A stretch of 64,000 nt of DNA from positions 4,792,067 to 4,856,066 of the forward strand of contig KB235926.1 in NCBI GenBank assembly GCA_000332255.1. Direction: 5' to 3'. Below, one piece after another: positions 18,753 to 29,741 of the stretch. The position numbers and the translations under genes were made by a program. Numbering within the stretch: position 1 is the first letter of the stretch; every line of letters begins with the position of its first letter. The notes beneath the pieces are model-generated. The model had not been told where the DNA came from. It saw nothing but the letters and a program-made list of their open reading frames with translations, and did no database searches. The stretch comes from a cyanobacterium PCC 7702 (GTDB lineage Bacteria > Cyanobacteriota > Cyanobacteriia > Cyanobacteriales > Nostocaceae).

Positions 18753-20147
18753 TTACTGCCAAGACTTGCTTGCTTCGGCATGCAATTGCTGCACAACTCG
18801 ATCCAGTCCTACGGAACGGGCCGCTTTGAAAAGAATGCGATCGCCTGGTTTGATGAAAGCCTTTAACCTGGCAACTAAATCTGCATGGGTTGCAAAAAAC
18901 TCTGAGGGGATACCTCGGGCACTTTCGGCAATCAATTGAGCATCTTTTCCGTCTGCCAAAATTAATAAGGCATCCAGGTTCAATTTTTGCACCGTTTCAC
19001 CTACTTGGCGATGCAGCTGCTCCGATCGCTCTCCTAATTCCTTCATCGCGCCCAACACCGCGATTCGGCGCTTTCCCGGCGTTTCTGCCAATAAATTCAG
19101 TGCCGCTAGCATAGCTTCTGGTGCGGCATTATACGTCTCGTCTAAAACGATCACATCATTAGGTAATTCCCATCGCTGCGACCGACCTTTTGGCATATCT
19201 ACCTTCAGCCCGGATTGCAGGAAAGACCAATCTATACCCAACACCTGAGCCACTGCTATAGCAGCCATGTAATTGGCAGCAATGTGACGGCCCGGCATTG
19301 GTAGGGGTAATTTTATACCCGCTACCTCCAAAGTTTGGCTATCTAACAAGTGGCCTTGAATATCTCCTCCCCCAAAGCCAAAAGATACAACTTTCCCTTG
19401 CCAAACTTTTGCTGCTGTTTCCATCAACAGGGAATTGTCAAAATTCAGAACAGCCACACCATCCTCAGACATTTGTGCTAAGAGTTCGCACTTAGCAGAG
19501 GCGATCGCCTCTTCCGAACCCAGTAACTCGATATGCGCTGTCCCGACATTAGTAATCACGCCAATGGTCGGACGAGCTATCTGAGTTAGTTCTGCAATTT
19601 GTCCTTTCCCCCGCATTGCCATTTCAATTACGGCAAAATCGTGTTCTGGACTTAATTCTAAAAGAGTTTTTGGTACACCAATTTCGTTATTAAAATTGGC
19701 ATAAGTCTTGTGAACCCTTCCTTGGGTTGTCAAAACAGCAGCGATCAATTCTTTAGTGGTAGTTTTACCCACAGACCCAGTTACTCCAATCACTGGAATT
19801 TGAAAGCGATCGCGCCACCAGCTAGCAATTTTTTGATATGCTTTGAGAGTATCTTCCACCTGCAGCAGTGGAAATTCCCGTAGACCCGCGTAGCGCGGCT
19901 TCTCGCACAGATGCTGATATCTACCGTCAACAATTGCTGCCAAAGCACCCTTGGCGATCGCTGCTGGTACAAACTCATGGCCGTCAAACTTTTCACCACG
20001 CAAAGCGAAAAATACTTCTTTTGGCTCCAGTACGCGCGTATCAGTTTGTATACCCCTACATACTTGTGCTAATGCTGCGTCCGATAAATTAACCGCTTTG
20101 GCATCTAAAACGTCAACGAGTTGATTGAGGGTGGCAGTACAAGCCAT
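18753..20147 (-). CDS. murF: UDP-N-acetylmuramoyl-tripeptide--D-alanyl-D-alanine ligase
   Basis: 464 residues from ATG 20147 (MACTATLNQLVDVL); a TTG seven codons upstream is less likely. ATP-dependent ligase that adds D-Ala-D-Ala to the UDP-MurNAc-tripeptide. N-terminal Mur ligase catalytic fold with P-loop GVTGSVGKTTTKELIA near residue 115, central domain (HDFAVIEMAMRGKGQI; NVGTAHIELLGS), and C-terminal domain with DETYNAAPEAMLAAL and GAMKELG. Length and motif order are normal for MurF. Confidence 0.95.
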   Translation of the reverse strand: MACTATLNQLVDVLDAKAVNLSDAALAQVCRGIQTDTRVLEPKEVFFALRGEKFDGHEFVPAAIAKGALAAIVDGRYQHLCEKPRYAGLREFPLLQVEDTLKAYQKIASWWRDRFQIPVIGVTGSVGKTTTKELIAAVLTTQGRVHKTYANFNNEIGVPKTLLELSPEHDFAVIEMAMRGKGQIAELTQIARPTIGVITNVGTAHIELLGSEEAIASAKCELLAQMSEDGVAVLNFDNSLLMETAAKVWQGKVVSFGFGGGDIQGHLLDSQTLEVAGIKLPLPMPGRHIAANYMAAIAVAQVLGIDWSFLQSGLKVDMPKGRSQRWELPNDVIVLDETYNAAPEAMLAALNLLAETPGKRRIAVLGAMKELGERSEQLHRQVGETVQKLNLDALLILADGKDAQLIAESARGIPSEFFATHADLVARLKAFIKPGDRILFKAARSVGLDRVVQQLHAEASKSWQ

Positions 20148-20321
20148 AACTATCAAATAAGTTCCCAAAAATTATTTCTTAAAATACAACCATAAAACCA
20201 TTCCATCTTATGATTGTTTAATTGCTACTAGAAAGTACTAAAACTAACATTTTTACCATTGCCATCAAAAAAATTTCTTTCCAATTCCTAATATTGGCTT
20301 CCCCAAAACCACTGTAATTGC

Positions 20322-20345
20322 GGAGACGCGAAAATTAGCGTCTCC
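20322..20345 (-). terminator. Hairpin downstream of chlH
   Basis: GGAGACGC and GCGTCTCC (20322-20329 / 20338-20345) form a perfect 8-base-pair stem with an 8-base AT-rich loop, about 30 bases past the chlH stop. No strong T-run on the minus strand, so termination efficiency is uncertain. Confidence 0.5.
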
Positions 20346-20373
20346 ACCTTCACCTTATTTAGCCAGCTATAAC

Positions 20374-23300
20374 CTACTCAATTCCCTCAATTCGATCTTC
20401 AACTTCTTGGTAAAGCTGGCGTAGGCGTTCTAAGTTGCTTTCACTTGTTTGCCAATAACCGCGACCGTTCACCTCCAACAAAGTGGCTACGATCTTGCGG
20501 AAACTATGGGGATTCATGTTCATCAACCGTTGTTGCATCTGTTCATCCTGGATAAAGGTAGTGTTCACATCCTCATATACCCAGTTATCAACTGCACCAG
20601 CTGTTGCGCTCCAGCCCATAGTATTGACCAATCGTTTCGAAAGTTCCCGTACTCCCTCGTAACCGTGAGACAGCATTCCTTCGTACCACTTGGGATTTAG
20701 CAATTTAGTACGGGCATCCAAACGCACTGTTTCTGATAGCGTTCGCACCTGAGCGTTGGCAGTGGTAGTATCTGCAATGTAGGATGCCGGCATTTTGCCA
20801 TCCTGGCGCAGGCTGGCTACCACTTTTGTAGGATCCGAGTCAAAATAGTGGGAAACATCGGTTAAGCTAATTTCCGAAGAATCCAGGTTTTGGAAGGTTA
20901 CCTCTGCTGTTTTCAAGGAACTTTCAAAAATTTGGCGACATTCTTCCATTGTCCCGGGATTGTCGGCACTGAAGGCAAAGGATTTGCGCTTCAGATACAT
21001 TTGCTGCAATTGTGCTTCACTTTCCCAAGTGCTGTTCTCCACTGCCAAGTTGATATTTGACGAGTAAGAACCAGATGCATTGGAAAACACCCGAGTCGCC
21101 GCTTGTCGCAGACTAATCCCCATCTCCTGCGCCTGTTGTAAAGCATGTTTGCGGACATAGTTCATTTCCAAAGGTTCATCCGCTTCTGCAGCCATTTTCA
21201 CTGCTCGGTCTAACAAGTTCATTTGGTTAATGAACAAGTCCCGGAACACCCCAGAGCAGTTGATCACCACGTCAATTCTGGGACGTCCTAATTCTTCTAA
21301 AGGTATTAATTCTAACTTATTGACCCTTCCCAAGGCATCTGGAACCGGCCGCACGCCAACCATCCACAATATTTGTGCCAGTGATTCCCCGTAGGTTTTG
21401 ATATTATCAGTTCCCCAAAGCACACTCGCTATCGTTTCGGGATACTTGCCGCCATTTTCCGCCATATGCCTTGCCAGCAGCCTGTCCACAACAACTTTGG
21501 CTGATTTGACAGCTGCTTGAGTAGGAATGGCTTGGGGATCGAGGGCGTGGATATTTTTACCCGTGGGCAACACATCTGGATTGCGAATAGGATCGCCACC
21601 GGGACCCGGTAAAATGTACTCACCTTCCAAAGCTTTGAGCAATGCTCCAAGTTCGTTGTCGGCGCAAACTTGCTGCAGGCAAAATTCCAAGTACTCAAAC
21701 AACGGTTTGAGAGCAGCTGCATCTACCTTGGTATAACCAGCTGCATGCAAAGCTTCTAACCAAGGTTCTTTTTTACCCATATTAAAGAAGTTGAGCTTGG
21801 AAACAAACGAGACCCTACCTTCAGCATCCGTTTGCTCTTTCACAAGGGCAGAAACTGCAGCGCGAGTAGCCATGGTGATGTCTTGCAGCAGCTGGACATC
21901 CTCCAATATACCCTTGTCGCTGTTTTTGTAAATTTCGTCAATATCTCGTCCCAGGCTGTTGGCTAAGATCCGGGGCAAGCTTTGAATTTGTTCTTCTGGG
22001 CGATCTAGACCTGCAATATTTACAACAGTAGCAACTGCTTCTTCTGCCGAAGGCGGTTTTCCAATCACGTGCAAGCCGCAAGGCAAAAGTCGCGATTCAA
22101 TTTCCATCAGCTTGCGATAGACGATGCCAACAATATTGTCTCGCTGTTGAGCGCTCATGTCTTTGGCATCGATTTGTGGTAAGTTTATGTCCTTATCCAA
22201 GTTCACCATCCGACACTTGTCCATGATGGTGTTCACGATCGCCACACCCCGTCCGGAATCTTTTAAGGTTTGATAAGAAGCAATTAAATCGCTCAGTTCT
22301 TTCAAACCTTTGTACAAACCAGCATTTTCTGCTGGCGGAGTTAGGTAAGAAATCGTCTCTGCATAACCGCGACGCTTGGCAATGGTTGCTTCGCTAGGAT
22401 TGTTGGCGGCGTAGTAGTACAAGTTGGGAATTGTACCGATGAGATTATCTGGATAGCATTCTCCAGACATACCTATTTGCTTGCCTGGCATGAATTCTAA
22501 GGAACCGTGAGTTCCAAAGTGTAGCACCGCATCAGCTTTCCAAATTTTTTCCAGGTAAGTGTAATAGGCAGCAAAACCATGGTGAGGACTGGCAGAACGA
22601 GAGAACAACAATCGCATCGGATCGCCTTCGTAACCAAAGGTAGGTTGAACGCCGATAAAGACGTTGCCAAAGTGCTTGCCGTAGATCAACAAATTTTGAC
22701 CGTCGCTGTTGAGATGTCCGGGAGGCGGTCCCCAGTTTTCTTCCAAACGTTGGTAATAGGGAGTCAACTGTTCGTATTCAGACACCGACATACGATAGGC
22801 AATGTTTAATTCTGGGCTGCTGTATTGCGCTTGGGCATCGTGGATCACTTGGGACATCAAGGCTTGAGGACTTTCCGGCAACTGTTGCACGTCGTAGCCG
22901 TTGTTTTTCAGGGCTTTCATCACTTCGTATATAGAACCGAATACATCCAAGTAAGCAGCAGTTCCCACGTTACCTTTATCTGGCGGAAAGCTGAAAATAG
23001 TAATCGCTATTTTCTTTTCTAGCTTGGGCTTGCGGCGCAGATTTGCCCATTTGAGCGCTCTTTTTGCCACTGCTTCAATGCGGTCTTGCAGGGCGATCGC
23101 TTTTCCTGTAGCCCCATCCCGTCCTGATAGTATAATCGGCTCAATTGCCCCATCTAACTCGGGAATTGCTATTTGCAACGCCACTTGAATTGGGTGTAAA
23201 CCCAGTTCGCTATTTAACCACTCTTCAGTAGTTTGGAATACTAAGGGTAGGGCTACCATGTAAGGACGGTTCAACCGCTGCAACGCCTCAATTGCCTTGG

Positions 23301-24357
23301 GATGATCTTGTCGAGCCGGACCGCCTACTAAGGCAAAACCTGTTAAAGATATTACTCCATCTACAAGGGGAGTTTTATGGGTGGGTTCGTAGAAAAAGGC
23401 CTCTACAGGCTTAGAAAAGTCCAAACCACCAGCAAATACAGGTATTACCCTCGCTCCCATCGCCTCTAGTTCCTGTACCATGGCAACATAGTGAGCATCG
23501 TCACCCGTAACCAAGTGGGTGCGCTGCAGTACCAAACCAATACAGGGCGCCAAAGGATCTTTTAAATCTCGAGAAATATCTTTGCGGCTGTTGTACCAGT
23601 TGATATATTCCCTGACATCCTCAAACATTGTCGTCGCCAAAGGATGCCAAATGCCAATATCAGGATAAACAACAGGCTCCTGGTATTGAAAGAGGGCAAA
23701 ATTTTGTTTATCATCCTTTAATACATATTTATCCGCTAACATCAGCAAAAAGTTTTCCAAATTCTCTGGAGAACCCCCTAGCCAATATTGAAAGCTAAGC
23801 ATAAAGTTTCTGGCATCCTGGGCTTTGTCCACAGGCAAAAACTTCAGAACTTGCGGCAAAGTCCTCAACAACTTTAACATTGCATCTTCAAAACCAGCGC
23901 CTGATTTTTCCTTACGCTTGCGCATAAATTGGGCAATGGCACTTTTCGATTGTCCTAGCTGCGCCATGGAAAAGGTGCCCATCTTATTTAAGCGCATCAC
24001 TTCCGGCATCGAAGGAAAAACTACGGCTACATCCAGGCGATCGCGGTGCGGTTTGACAGCTTCCACTACCTTTTGAGCTAAGTCTTCTATAAAAATCAAT
24101 GAAGCAATGAATATGTTGGCCTTCTCAACATCTTTTTTAAACTCCTGGTAGTTTTCAGGACAACGAAGTTCTTCAATTAAGTACCCGCTAATTTCAATCG
24201 CCACTTTGGAATTTTTTTCGTTAATCGCCCTGACTGCTTGTGACAGTGCACTTTGGTATTGGGACTCTAACACGACATAGACCACCTTAATTAAATGACG
24301 CCCCCGTAGATGTTCGGGTGCAATGTGTCTTATGGTGGACTTGACGTGGGTGAACAT
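20374..24357 (-). CDS. chlH: Magnesium chelatase subunit H
   Basis: 1327 residues from ATG 24357 ([24 protein letters not shown] five bases upstream), the usual ChlH length; a 28-residue in-frame extension upstream is not supported. Large porphyrin-binding subunit that, with ChlI and ChlD, inserts Mg2+ into protoporphyrin IX, the first step of the chlorophyll branch. CobN/BchH motifs are present, including [13 protein letters not shown] with neighbouring VLHF, and [14 protein letters not shown]. It stands alone and divergent from the LpxB-like gene. Cobaltochelatase CobN is the alternative family, but the N-terminus and length are those of ChlH. Confidence 0.96.
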   Translation of the reverse strand: MFTHVKSTIRHIAPEHLRGRHLIKVVYVVLESQYQSALSQAVRAINEKNSKVAIEISGYLIEELRCPENYQEFKKDVEKANIFIASLIFIEDLAQKVVEAVKPHRDRLDVAVVFPSMPEVMRLNKMGTFSMAQLGQSKSAIAQFMRKRKEKSGAGFEDAMLKLLRTLPQVLKFLPVDKAQDARNFMLSFQYWLGGSPENLENFLLMLADKYVLKDDKQNFALFQYQEPVVYPDIGIWHPLATTMFEDVREYINWYNSRKDISRDLKDPLAPCIGLVLQRTHLVTGDDAHYVAMVQELEAMGARVIPVFAGGLDFSKPVEAFFYEPTHKTPLVDGVISLTGFALVGGPARQDHPKAIEALQRLNRPYMVALPLVFQTTEEWLNSELGLHPIQVALQIAIPELDGAIEPIILSGRDGATGKAIALQDRIEAVAKRALKWANLRRKPKLEKKIAITIFSFPPDKGNVGTAAYLDVFGSIYEVMKALKNNGYDVQQLPESPQALMSQVIHDAQAQYSSPELNIAYRMSVSEYEQLTPYYQRLEENWGPPPGHLNSDGQNLLIYGKHFGNVFIGVQPTFGYEGDPMRLLFSRSASPHHGFAAYYTYLEKIWKADAVLHFGTHGSLEFMPGKQIGMSGECYPDNLIGTIPNLYYYAANNPSEATIAKRRGYAETISYLTPPAENAGLYKGLKELSDLIASYQTLKDSGRGVAIVNTIMDKCRMVNLDKDINLPQIDAKDMSAQQRDNIVGIVYRKLMEIESRLLPCGLHVIGKPPSAEEAVATVVNIAGLDRPEEQIQSLPRILANSLGRDIDEIYKNSDKGILEDVQLLQDITMATRAAVSALVKEQTDAEGRVSFVSKLNFFNMGKKEPWLEALHAAGYTKVDAAALKPLFEYLEFCLQQVCADNELGALLKALEGEYILPGPGGDPIRNPDVLPTGKNIHALDPQAIPTQAAVKSAKVVVDRLLARHMAENGGKYPETIASVLWGTDNIKTYGESLAQILWMVGVRPVPDALGRVNKLELIPLEELGRPRIDVVINCSGVFRDLFINQMNLLDRAVKMAAEADEPLEMNYVRKHALQQAQEMGISLRQAATRVFSNASGSYSSNINLAVENSTWESEAQLQQMYLKRKSFAFSADNPGTMEECRQIFESSLKTAEVTFQNLDSSEISLTDVSHYFDSDPTKVVASLRQDGKMPASYIADTTTANAQVRTLSETVRLDARTKLLNPKWYEGMLSHGYEGVRELSKRLVNTMGWSATAGAVDNWVYEDVNTTFIQDEQMQQRLMNMNPHSFRKIVATLLEVNGRGYWQTSESNLERLRQLYQEVEDRIEGIE

Positions 24358-24597
24358 GCTTCCTTGGCTCCTTTGATGCGTGTTCTCTACTATTAAGGAA
24401 TCTGAGTTTTGTTTTATCAGAAAAAGTTTACGTGCAGGCAATTTTGTCCCCCATCTGACACAAAACGATATAAATAATTACACATTTTTTTACATTAATT
24501 TAACTTAATGAAAGTATTTACTAATTTAACTATTGATTTTTATTAAACAAAGGCAACTTTTTAAACAAATAACCATCTAGTTAAGAAAAATTTCACT

Positions 24598-25860
24598 ATG
24601 CCGCCAATTGACATTCTGATTCTCTCAAACGGCCCAGGAGAAGTCACAACTTGGGTACGCCCAGTAGTACAAGCATTGCGTCAACAATTGGGAGAAGACC
24701 GCTCTCAAATTAGAATTTCAGTAATTTTATCTCCTTGCCCCAACGCTACTGGTAAAGAAATCGATATAATCCTTTCTTATCCGCAAGTAGACAGAGTCCA
24801 GCCAGCACAGTATTTTTGGCATTTTTTACTTTGGGGCAAAACTCAGGAAAATTGGGATTGGAGAAGTCAAGGTGTAGTTATTTTTCTGGGTGGCGATCAA
24901 TTTTTTCCTGTAGTGATTGGCAAAAGACTTGGTTACAGTACCGTTGTTTATGCAGAGTGGGAAGCACGATGGCATGCTTTTATAGACCGCTTTGCAGTCA
25001 TGAAACCAGAAGTTGCTGCCAAAGTAGCGCCAAAATACGCCCACAAATTTACTGTTGTAGGAGACTTAATGGCAGAAGTTCAACAGCACGAAAAAAATCA
25101 GCAAGATTACTTTAATACAGAATTAATAGGTTTACTGCCCGGGTCTAAACCAGCAAAATTATTACAAGGAGTACCTTTTACTCTAGCAGTAGCAGAATAC
25201 ATCTACACCGAAAGAATGCAAACTAAGTTTGCCATTTTTGTCGCACCTACTTTAGATTTACAGGTGTTAGCTAATTTTGCCGCTCCTCAAAAAAATCCCT
25301 TTGTAAAAATTTTCGGTTCTCCAAAAGCAGAACTACTCGATACTCAACCGCCCGTACTGAAAACCACAAGCGGTTTAACCATAGAATTAGTCACTCGCAA
25401 TCCCGCTTACGATATCTTATCTCAATGCCGCCTGTGTTTAACAACTGTAGGAGCAAATACAGCCGAACTTGGCTGTTTAGCCGTACCGATGATAGTTTTG
25501 CTTCCTACACAACAATTAGATGCTATGAAAGCTTGGGACGGATTACCAGGATTGCTAGCAAATTTTCCTGGTATTGGTTCTACCTTTGCTAAAATCACAA
25601 ACTGGCTGTTTTTAAAACGCAAAGCTTTACTAGCATGGCCCAATATCTGGGCACAGCAAATGATTGTACCGGAACTAAAAGGTCAACTCCAGCCTGCAGA
25701 AGTGGCAAAAATGGTTTTAGATTACCTTGACCATCCAGAAAAACTAGAGCAAATGCGACTAAAATTACAAAGCATCAGAGGAAAAGCTGGTGCAGCAAGG
25801 AAAATAGCACAGTTGGTGCGTGAGGAAATCGAGACAAAACAAAATAAAAGGAATTCTTAA
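24598..25860 (+). CDS. Lipid-A-disaccharide synthase-related glycosyltransferase
   Basis: 420 residues. A cyanobacterial family distantly related to LpxB (GT19): N-terminal LILSNGPGEVTTWVRPVV resembles the nucleotide-sugar glycosyltransferase-B first strand-loop, FLGGDQFFPVVIGKRLGYSTVVYAEW follows, and the C-terminal half has GLLPGSKPAKL and the acceptor/donor motif TTVGANTAELG with VPMIVLLPTQQLD. It probably transfers a sugar in outer-envelope biosynthesis, but true lipid A synthesis in cyanobacteria with this protein is unproven. Its stop is seven bases from the end of the convergent membrane-protein gene. Confidence 0.8.
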   Translation: MPPIDILILSNGPGEVTTWVRPVVQALRQQLGEDRSQIRISVILSPCPNATGKEIDIILSYPQVDRVQPAQYFWHFLLWGKTQENWDWRSQGVVIFLGGDQFFPVVIGKRLGYSTVVYAEWEARWHAFIDRFAVMKPEVAAKVAPKYAHKFTVVGDLMAEVQQHEKNQQDYFNTELIGLLPGSKPAKLLQGVPFTLAVAEYIYTERMQTKFAIFVAPTLDLQVLANFAAPQKNPFVKIFGSPKAELLDTQPPVLKTTSGLTIELVTRNPAYDILSQCRLCLTTVGANTAELGCLAVPMIVLLPTQQLDAMKAWDGLPGLLANFPGIGSTFAKITNWLFLKRKALLAWPNIWAQQMIVPELKGQLQPAEVAKMVLDYLDHPEKLEQMRLKLQSIRGKAGAARKIAQLVREEIETKQNKRNS

Positions 25861-25867
25861 CCTCGCT

Positions 25868-26245
25868 CTAGTCTCCAGAAGAACGTCCGTCTCTTCGTCC
25901 CAATTCATATACGCCGCAACCTATGCAAGCTAGGATTCCCATGCTAATAGCCCAGCTGCGTCCCAAACTCAGCTCTACCAGCCAATTGCACAAAGTACCG
26001 ATCGCCAAAAAAGGTACAATGCTAAACAACGAAGCGTAAAAAGCATTTTGCGATTCTCTAGCTTGGCGAGTTTTTTCAAATTCTGACTTGCTGGTGTAAA
26101 GCGATCGCTCAGCAAAGTTGAACCAGCGGTGGAGCTGCTCGATTACCCATTCGCTGACTGGCGAAAAACCTAAATACAAGGCTAAGGACCACAAACTTGT
26201 TCCAGCTATTGCTACTGCATCAAAGTCAAGACCAAAGGACAACAT
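25868..26245 (-). CDS. Conserved small membrane protein, unknown function
   Basis: 125 residues from ATG 26245 (MLSFGLDFDAVAIAG); a TTG three codons earlier is possible. Three hydrophobic segments: about residues 10-30 (AIAGTSLWSLALYLGFSPVS), 75-95 (FYASLFSIVPFLAIGTLCNWL) and 100-118 (WAISMGILACIGCGVYELG), with a charged amphipathic stretch between the first two and an RRDGRSSGD tail. I do not recognise the family. Confidence 0.6.
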   Translation of the reverse strand: MLSFGLDFDAVAIAGTSLWSLALYLGFSPVSEWVIEQLHRWFNFAERSLYTSKSEFEKTRQARESQNAFYASLFSIVPFLAIGTLCNWLVELSLGRSWAISMGILACIGCGVYELGRRDGRSSGD

Positions 26246-26836
26246 TTCAGTCAAGATTTTTTGTCAAAATTCTGCCAGTAAAATTGACAGTTTTTTAAAT
26301 ACTAGCTAAATTTCTTAAAAATTTTAAGCAACTAACTTAGTATTTCTACTCATTCCCTCCAGCCCAAAGCTGCAAACAAGTTAAGAAAATTAATCTTGCT
26401 AGCTTACAAACTTCTATTTTTGCCATCTAACGATACAAACAACTAATTTAAAACAGCTTCATCTAAGGGAAGGGGTTGTTAGTAATCTATTTTCACCCTT
26501 GTTAGGCAGGGTTTCATTTTCTCCGTAACAGATAGCATGCTTTGAATAAAGCGATCGCTGATGATTCTTGCACAAGTTTGTGCTCCCAGTGGATAATCAC
26601 AAGGTAATTTTTGCACTTTAACCGCAGAAGCCTCCCAAAGCACCAGTTCCAAATAATGGCCTACCTGCGCTCCAACATTTCCTCAAAAATCCTAGTTTAC
26701 AAATCCAAGTTCAACAACTGCGAGATTTTTAGCTTCTTAGTTTTTCTAATCAATAATATTTTTTAAATAAATTTAATTTTTTTTGACTTTTATTTAAAAT
26801 TTTCTTGAAAATCTTTATTTTTAGACGGTGAAACCA
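26246..26836. other. Intergenic region containing a decayed or small minus-strand gene
   Basis: About 590 bases. Apart from the open minus-strand frame at 26479-26682, which is annotated separately, there is only AT-rich sequence with no recognisable signals; the fasciclin promoter is presumably near 26700-26820. Confidence 0.4.
26479..26682 (-). pseudogene. Coding-like fragment of about 67 residues without a good start
   Basis: An open frame ending at TAA 26479 reads like real protein: GNVGAQVGHYLELVLWE, SAVKVQKLPCDYPLGAQ, then CARIISDRFIQSMLSV. An in-frame TGA sits directly upstream and no ATG or GTG occurs early; a TTG at 26652 would give 57 residues. Most likely the 3' end of a decayed gene, or a frameshift lies just upstream. 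The family is not recognised. Confidence 0.4.
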
Positions 26837-27238
26837 ATGGCGGATATTGTTGATATTGCAGTCAGTGCAGATTGTTTCAAAACTCTAGTTACCGCTGTGC
26901 AAGCTGCAGGACTGGTCGAGACACTCAAAAGTCCCGGTCCCTTTACTGTATTTGCCCCTAATGATGAGGCTTTTGCCAAGTTACCCCCTGGAACCATACA
27001 AACCCTTGTTCAAAATATTCCCCAGCTAACGCGAATTTTAAAATATCATGTTGTCCCTGGAAAGCTGAAAAAGACCGACCTAGCCAAGCTTGGAAGTGTT
27101 ACTTCTTTTGAAGGTTCAACCATTCCCATTGACTGTTCTGAGGGATTTGAAGTCAAAAATGCTACTGTGCTCACGGCAGATATAGAAGCTGATAATGGTG
27201 TAATTCACGTTATTGACCGCGTTATTCTGATGGGTTAA
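26837..27238 (+). CDS. Fasciclin-domain (FAS1) protein
   Basis: 133 residues from ATG 26837 ([17 protein letters not shown]); an in-frame GTG lies nine bases upstream. The whole protein is one FAS1/beta-Ig-H3 domain with the H1 motif [16 protein letters not shown] and the H2-like region [10 protein letters not shown], ending [12 protein letters not shown]. No signal peptide is evident, unlike many secreted FAS1 proteins, but this single-domain cytosolic form is common in cyanobacteria. Role unknown, possibly adhesion or stress related. Confidence 0.9.
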   Translation: MADIVDIAVSADCFKTLVTAVQAAGLVETLKSPGPFTVFAPNDEAFAKLPPGTIQTLVQNIPQLTRILKYHVVPGKLKKTDLAKLGSVTSFEGSTIPIDCSEGFEVKNATVLTADIEADNGVIHVIDRVILMG

Positions 27239-27439
27239 CGAAGGTAGAGAAGGCTCCAGGGTAAAAAATACTGGTGCAAATCTGCCTTGCACCAGCTAAC
27301 GAACTTGTATTGGTCGCACTTGACCAAAGTATTAAGTAATTTTAGTAATTAAGGAAGCCTTGCTCTTGTTTTATATTTCTTTAATTTTATACATCAATGA
27401 AATAGCTTAAACTAAATTGATGTTATCTTCAAAATATTG

Positions 27440-27769
27440 ATGCTTGACTGGAATAGCCTAGCAGAAATTTCCCGTGCCAACTGTGTTGGTATTTGCGCGT
27501 TTCTTGTACCTGCAAATTTGCTTACTACGCTGTTAACAATAATTTTGGCTGGATTTTGTCGTCCTTGGTATCAAATTTGGCAAGTTGCGGGTTTAGCTTG
27601 CATTTTTGCTTTTGTAATGATGCTGCACGTTTACAGTTGGTTTGTGGTGGGTGTAGTGATGGCTCCTAGTTACATCTTGCTTTGGTTGGCAATAATTTGT
27701 TTGTTTTGCAATGTCGGAGCAATTTTATTTCGCAGACTTTACTGGCAGGCGACAAGCTTAGGGAATTAA
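27440..27769 (+). CDS. Small four-segment membrane protein, unknown function
   Basis: 109 residues from ATG 27440. Hydrophobic throughout, with about three to four membrane segments (GICAFLVPANLLTTLLTIIL; VAGLACIFAFVMMLHVYSW; FVVGVVMAPSYILLWLAIIC; LFCNVGAILF). Convergent with murJ. Not recognised beyond being a plausible conserved cyanobacterial membrane protein. Confidence 0.6.
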   Translation: MLDWNSLAEISRANCVGICAFLVPANLLTTLLTIILAGFCRPWYQIWQVAGLACIFAFVMMLHVYSWFVVGVVMAPSYILLWLAIICLFCNVGAILFRRLYWQATSLGN

Positions 27770-27844
27770 ATACAAGTAGTTTGGGAAGGTATCTCAGCCA
27801 GAAAAAGCAGCAGGCAAAAACCTTCCTCAGACATGCAAAGCTCC

Positions 27845-29464
27845 CTATTTTGGCAAAAACCTCTGGCGCATGCGAAAAATAAAAGCATTCACTTCTGGCA
27901 ATTCCAACCTGGCAGCGATCGCCGCAAATATGCCCAAACCTACCAAGCCAGACACAATTAATTGTAACAGCTGAATCAATAAGCCATTTACTCCCAAAAC
28001 CTTCTGCAAAAGTTTAAGAGTTACAAAACTACCTGTACCAGCTACCATACTACTAACTGTTAAGCCCAGAATCGGTAAACTCCACTCCCACAAAGGTAAA
28101 CCGTTTAACCGGCGATTGAGTACAAATAACAACATCAGCACCGAACAACAATTGACTCCCACAGTTGCCAATACCAAGCCAGGAGCACCAAAAGGTTGAA
28201 GGAAAAGATAATCTAAAATCGCATTGAGGAAAATATTGATCGTACTGATGCGAAATGGTGTTGTTCCATCTCCCAAAGCATAAAAAACCCGCACCAAAAC
28301 ATCGCGCCCTAAATAAACGAACATTCCGATTCCGTTGGCAACTAATAGAGAGGACACCAAAAGAGAATCTGTACCTTTGAAAGCACCGCGCTCGTAGACA
28401 ACTCGTACAATAGGTACAGCCAAAGTTACCATCAAAGCGCCCAAAGGTAGCATGGTGAATGCGGAAAGCAACAATCCTTGGCGAATTCTTACTTTGAGTT
28501 CGTTCCAGTTTTCCGGAGCGGCAAGGCGGGCAAATATGGGTAACAGGGGAACTAAAATCACGTTAGAAATAATTCCTAAAGGAGTTTGTACTAGCAATCC
28601 AGCATTAGCCAAAGCAGCAGCAACTCCTGTATAAGGAATCAAAGAAGCAAAAAACAAATCTGTATAAAGATTAATTTGCAGCATTCCGGAAGAAAAAGTT
28701 GCAGGTAGCATAATTTTCATCACTTCACCAACACCAGGGTGACGAAAATCAAATCGCAGTTTCAATCCACCCATTTTGGCTTTAGCTTGGGCCACTAGCT
28801 GCACTATCCATTGCAGAAAGGCTCCTGCTAACACGCTGGCGGCTAAAACTATTCCCCCCAGCATCGCGTATTCGGGTTTGCTAATGTTGCTTTTCAATTT
28901 CACAGCAACAGCAGCAATACCAACAATAACGGTGATGCTGGAAAATAAGGGACTAATCGAAGGTAACCAGAATTGATTGGCAGCATTGAGAACGCCAAAA
29001 CCAATGCCAATTAATCCTGCTAACACAGCCATTGGTGCCATAATTTGAAGTTGGACAATGGCGATCGCCCTTACTAATTCTTTTCCCGGTACCTTGAGAC
29101 CAGGCGCAAACAAATCAATCAAACTTGGCGCCCAAATCACTAAAAAAACCGTAACTACCAGCAGTATTCCTCCCACCAGTGTAGTGATAGTTTCCACCAA
29201 AGGCGCTGCTTCTTCTTGCTTGCGTTTGGCTAAAACGCTAACAACAGCGCTATAAAAAGGTCCGTTAATTCCTCCTAGCAATACTAATAAAAAACCAGGG
29301 ATTGTATAGGCATAGTTAAAAGCATCAGCTGCAGGTCCCAAGCCAAAAGCAGCAGCAATAACTTGCTGCCGGAGCAAACCAAAAACTTTGCTAACTAAAG
29401 TCCCAGCAGCGAGGATTCCAGCAATTCCAGCTAGAGAGCGAGAAGCTTTTTGTTGTTGTGTCAC
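27845..29464 (-). CDS. murJ: Lipid II flippase MurJ (MviN family)
   Basis: 539 residues starting at a GTG (29464). Polytopic protein of the MOP superfamily with about 14 membrane segments; flips lipid-linked peptidoglycan precursors across the inner membrane. Conserved N-terminus SLAGIAGILAAGTLVSKVFGLLRQ, the DAFNYAYTIPGFLLVLLGGINGPFYSAV region, and VYERGAFKGTDS further on match MurJ. The charged residues of the central cavity (Arg in FGLLRQ, Arg in VVYERGAF) are present. It runs in the same direction as the LCP gene upstream, a cell-wall context. Confidence 0.94.
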   Translation of the reverse strand: MTQQQKASRSLAGIAGILAAGTLVSKVFGLLRQQVIAAAFGLGPAADAFNYAYTIPGFLLVLLGGINGPFYSAVVSVLAKRKQEEAAPLVETITTLVGGILLVVTVFLVIWAPSLIDLFAPGLKVPGKELVRAIAIVQLQIMAPMAVLAGLIGIGFGVLNAANQFWLPSISPLFSSITVIVGIAAVAVKLKSNISKPEYAMLGGIVLAASVLAGAFLQWIVQLVAQAKAKMGGLKLRFDFRHPGVGEVMKIMLPATFSSGMLQINLYTDLFFASLIPYTGVAAALANAGLLVQTPLGIISNVILVPLLPIFARLAAPENWNELKVRIRQGLLLSAFTMLPLGALMVTLAVPIVRVVYERGAFKGTDSLLVSSLLVANGIGMFVYLGRDVLVRVFYALGDGTTPFRISTINIFLNAILDYLFLQPFGAPGLVLATVGVNCCSVLMLLFVLNRRLNGLPLWEWSLPILGLTVSSMVAGTGSFVTLKLLQKVLGVNGLLIQLLQLIVSGLVGLGIFAAIAARLELPEVNAFIFRMRQRFLPK

Positions 29465-29582
29465 AAACAGTATCCGAAAAATATCGCAACAGCCATATTA
29501 TCTGTGAGAACATTTAACCGGAAATCTCAAACTTTGTCATAATTTTTTTAGCCAAGGGACTACAAGAAATAGTCCCTGACTT

Positions 29583-29702
29583 TTAGTAGTTACTGTTTCC
29601 AGTTGAACCACAGCTAGCTGGTTTGGCACTCAGCAATACCCACAACCAAGCCAAAATCAAAATTGCTATCAAACCAAACAAGCGCAGTAGAAATTTTTTC
29701 AT
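29583..29702 (-). CDS. Possible 39-residue membrane peptide
   Basis: ATG at 29700-29702 opens a short frame: basic start MKKFLLRLFG, a single hydrophobic helix (LIAILILAWLWVLL), then SAKPASCGSTGNSNY and a stop. This is the composition of a small single-pass membrane protein or lipoprotein-like peptide (the Cys after the helix is notable). It lies between the LCP gene and murJ on the same strand, 39 bases after the LCP stop. No clear ribosome-binding site. Unknown function. Confidence 0.45.
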   Translation of the reverse strand: MKKFLLRLFGLIAILILAWLWVLLSAKPASCGSTGNSNY

Positions 29703-29741
29703 AACTACTATAGCTGCAGTTCTGGTGGTAAGTAATAAAAA

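Noticed and set aside
20374-24357. Cobaltochelatase CobN
   Set aside because: Length of 1327 residues and the [19 protein letters not shown] start are those of ChlH; CobN differs at the N-terminus.
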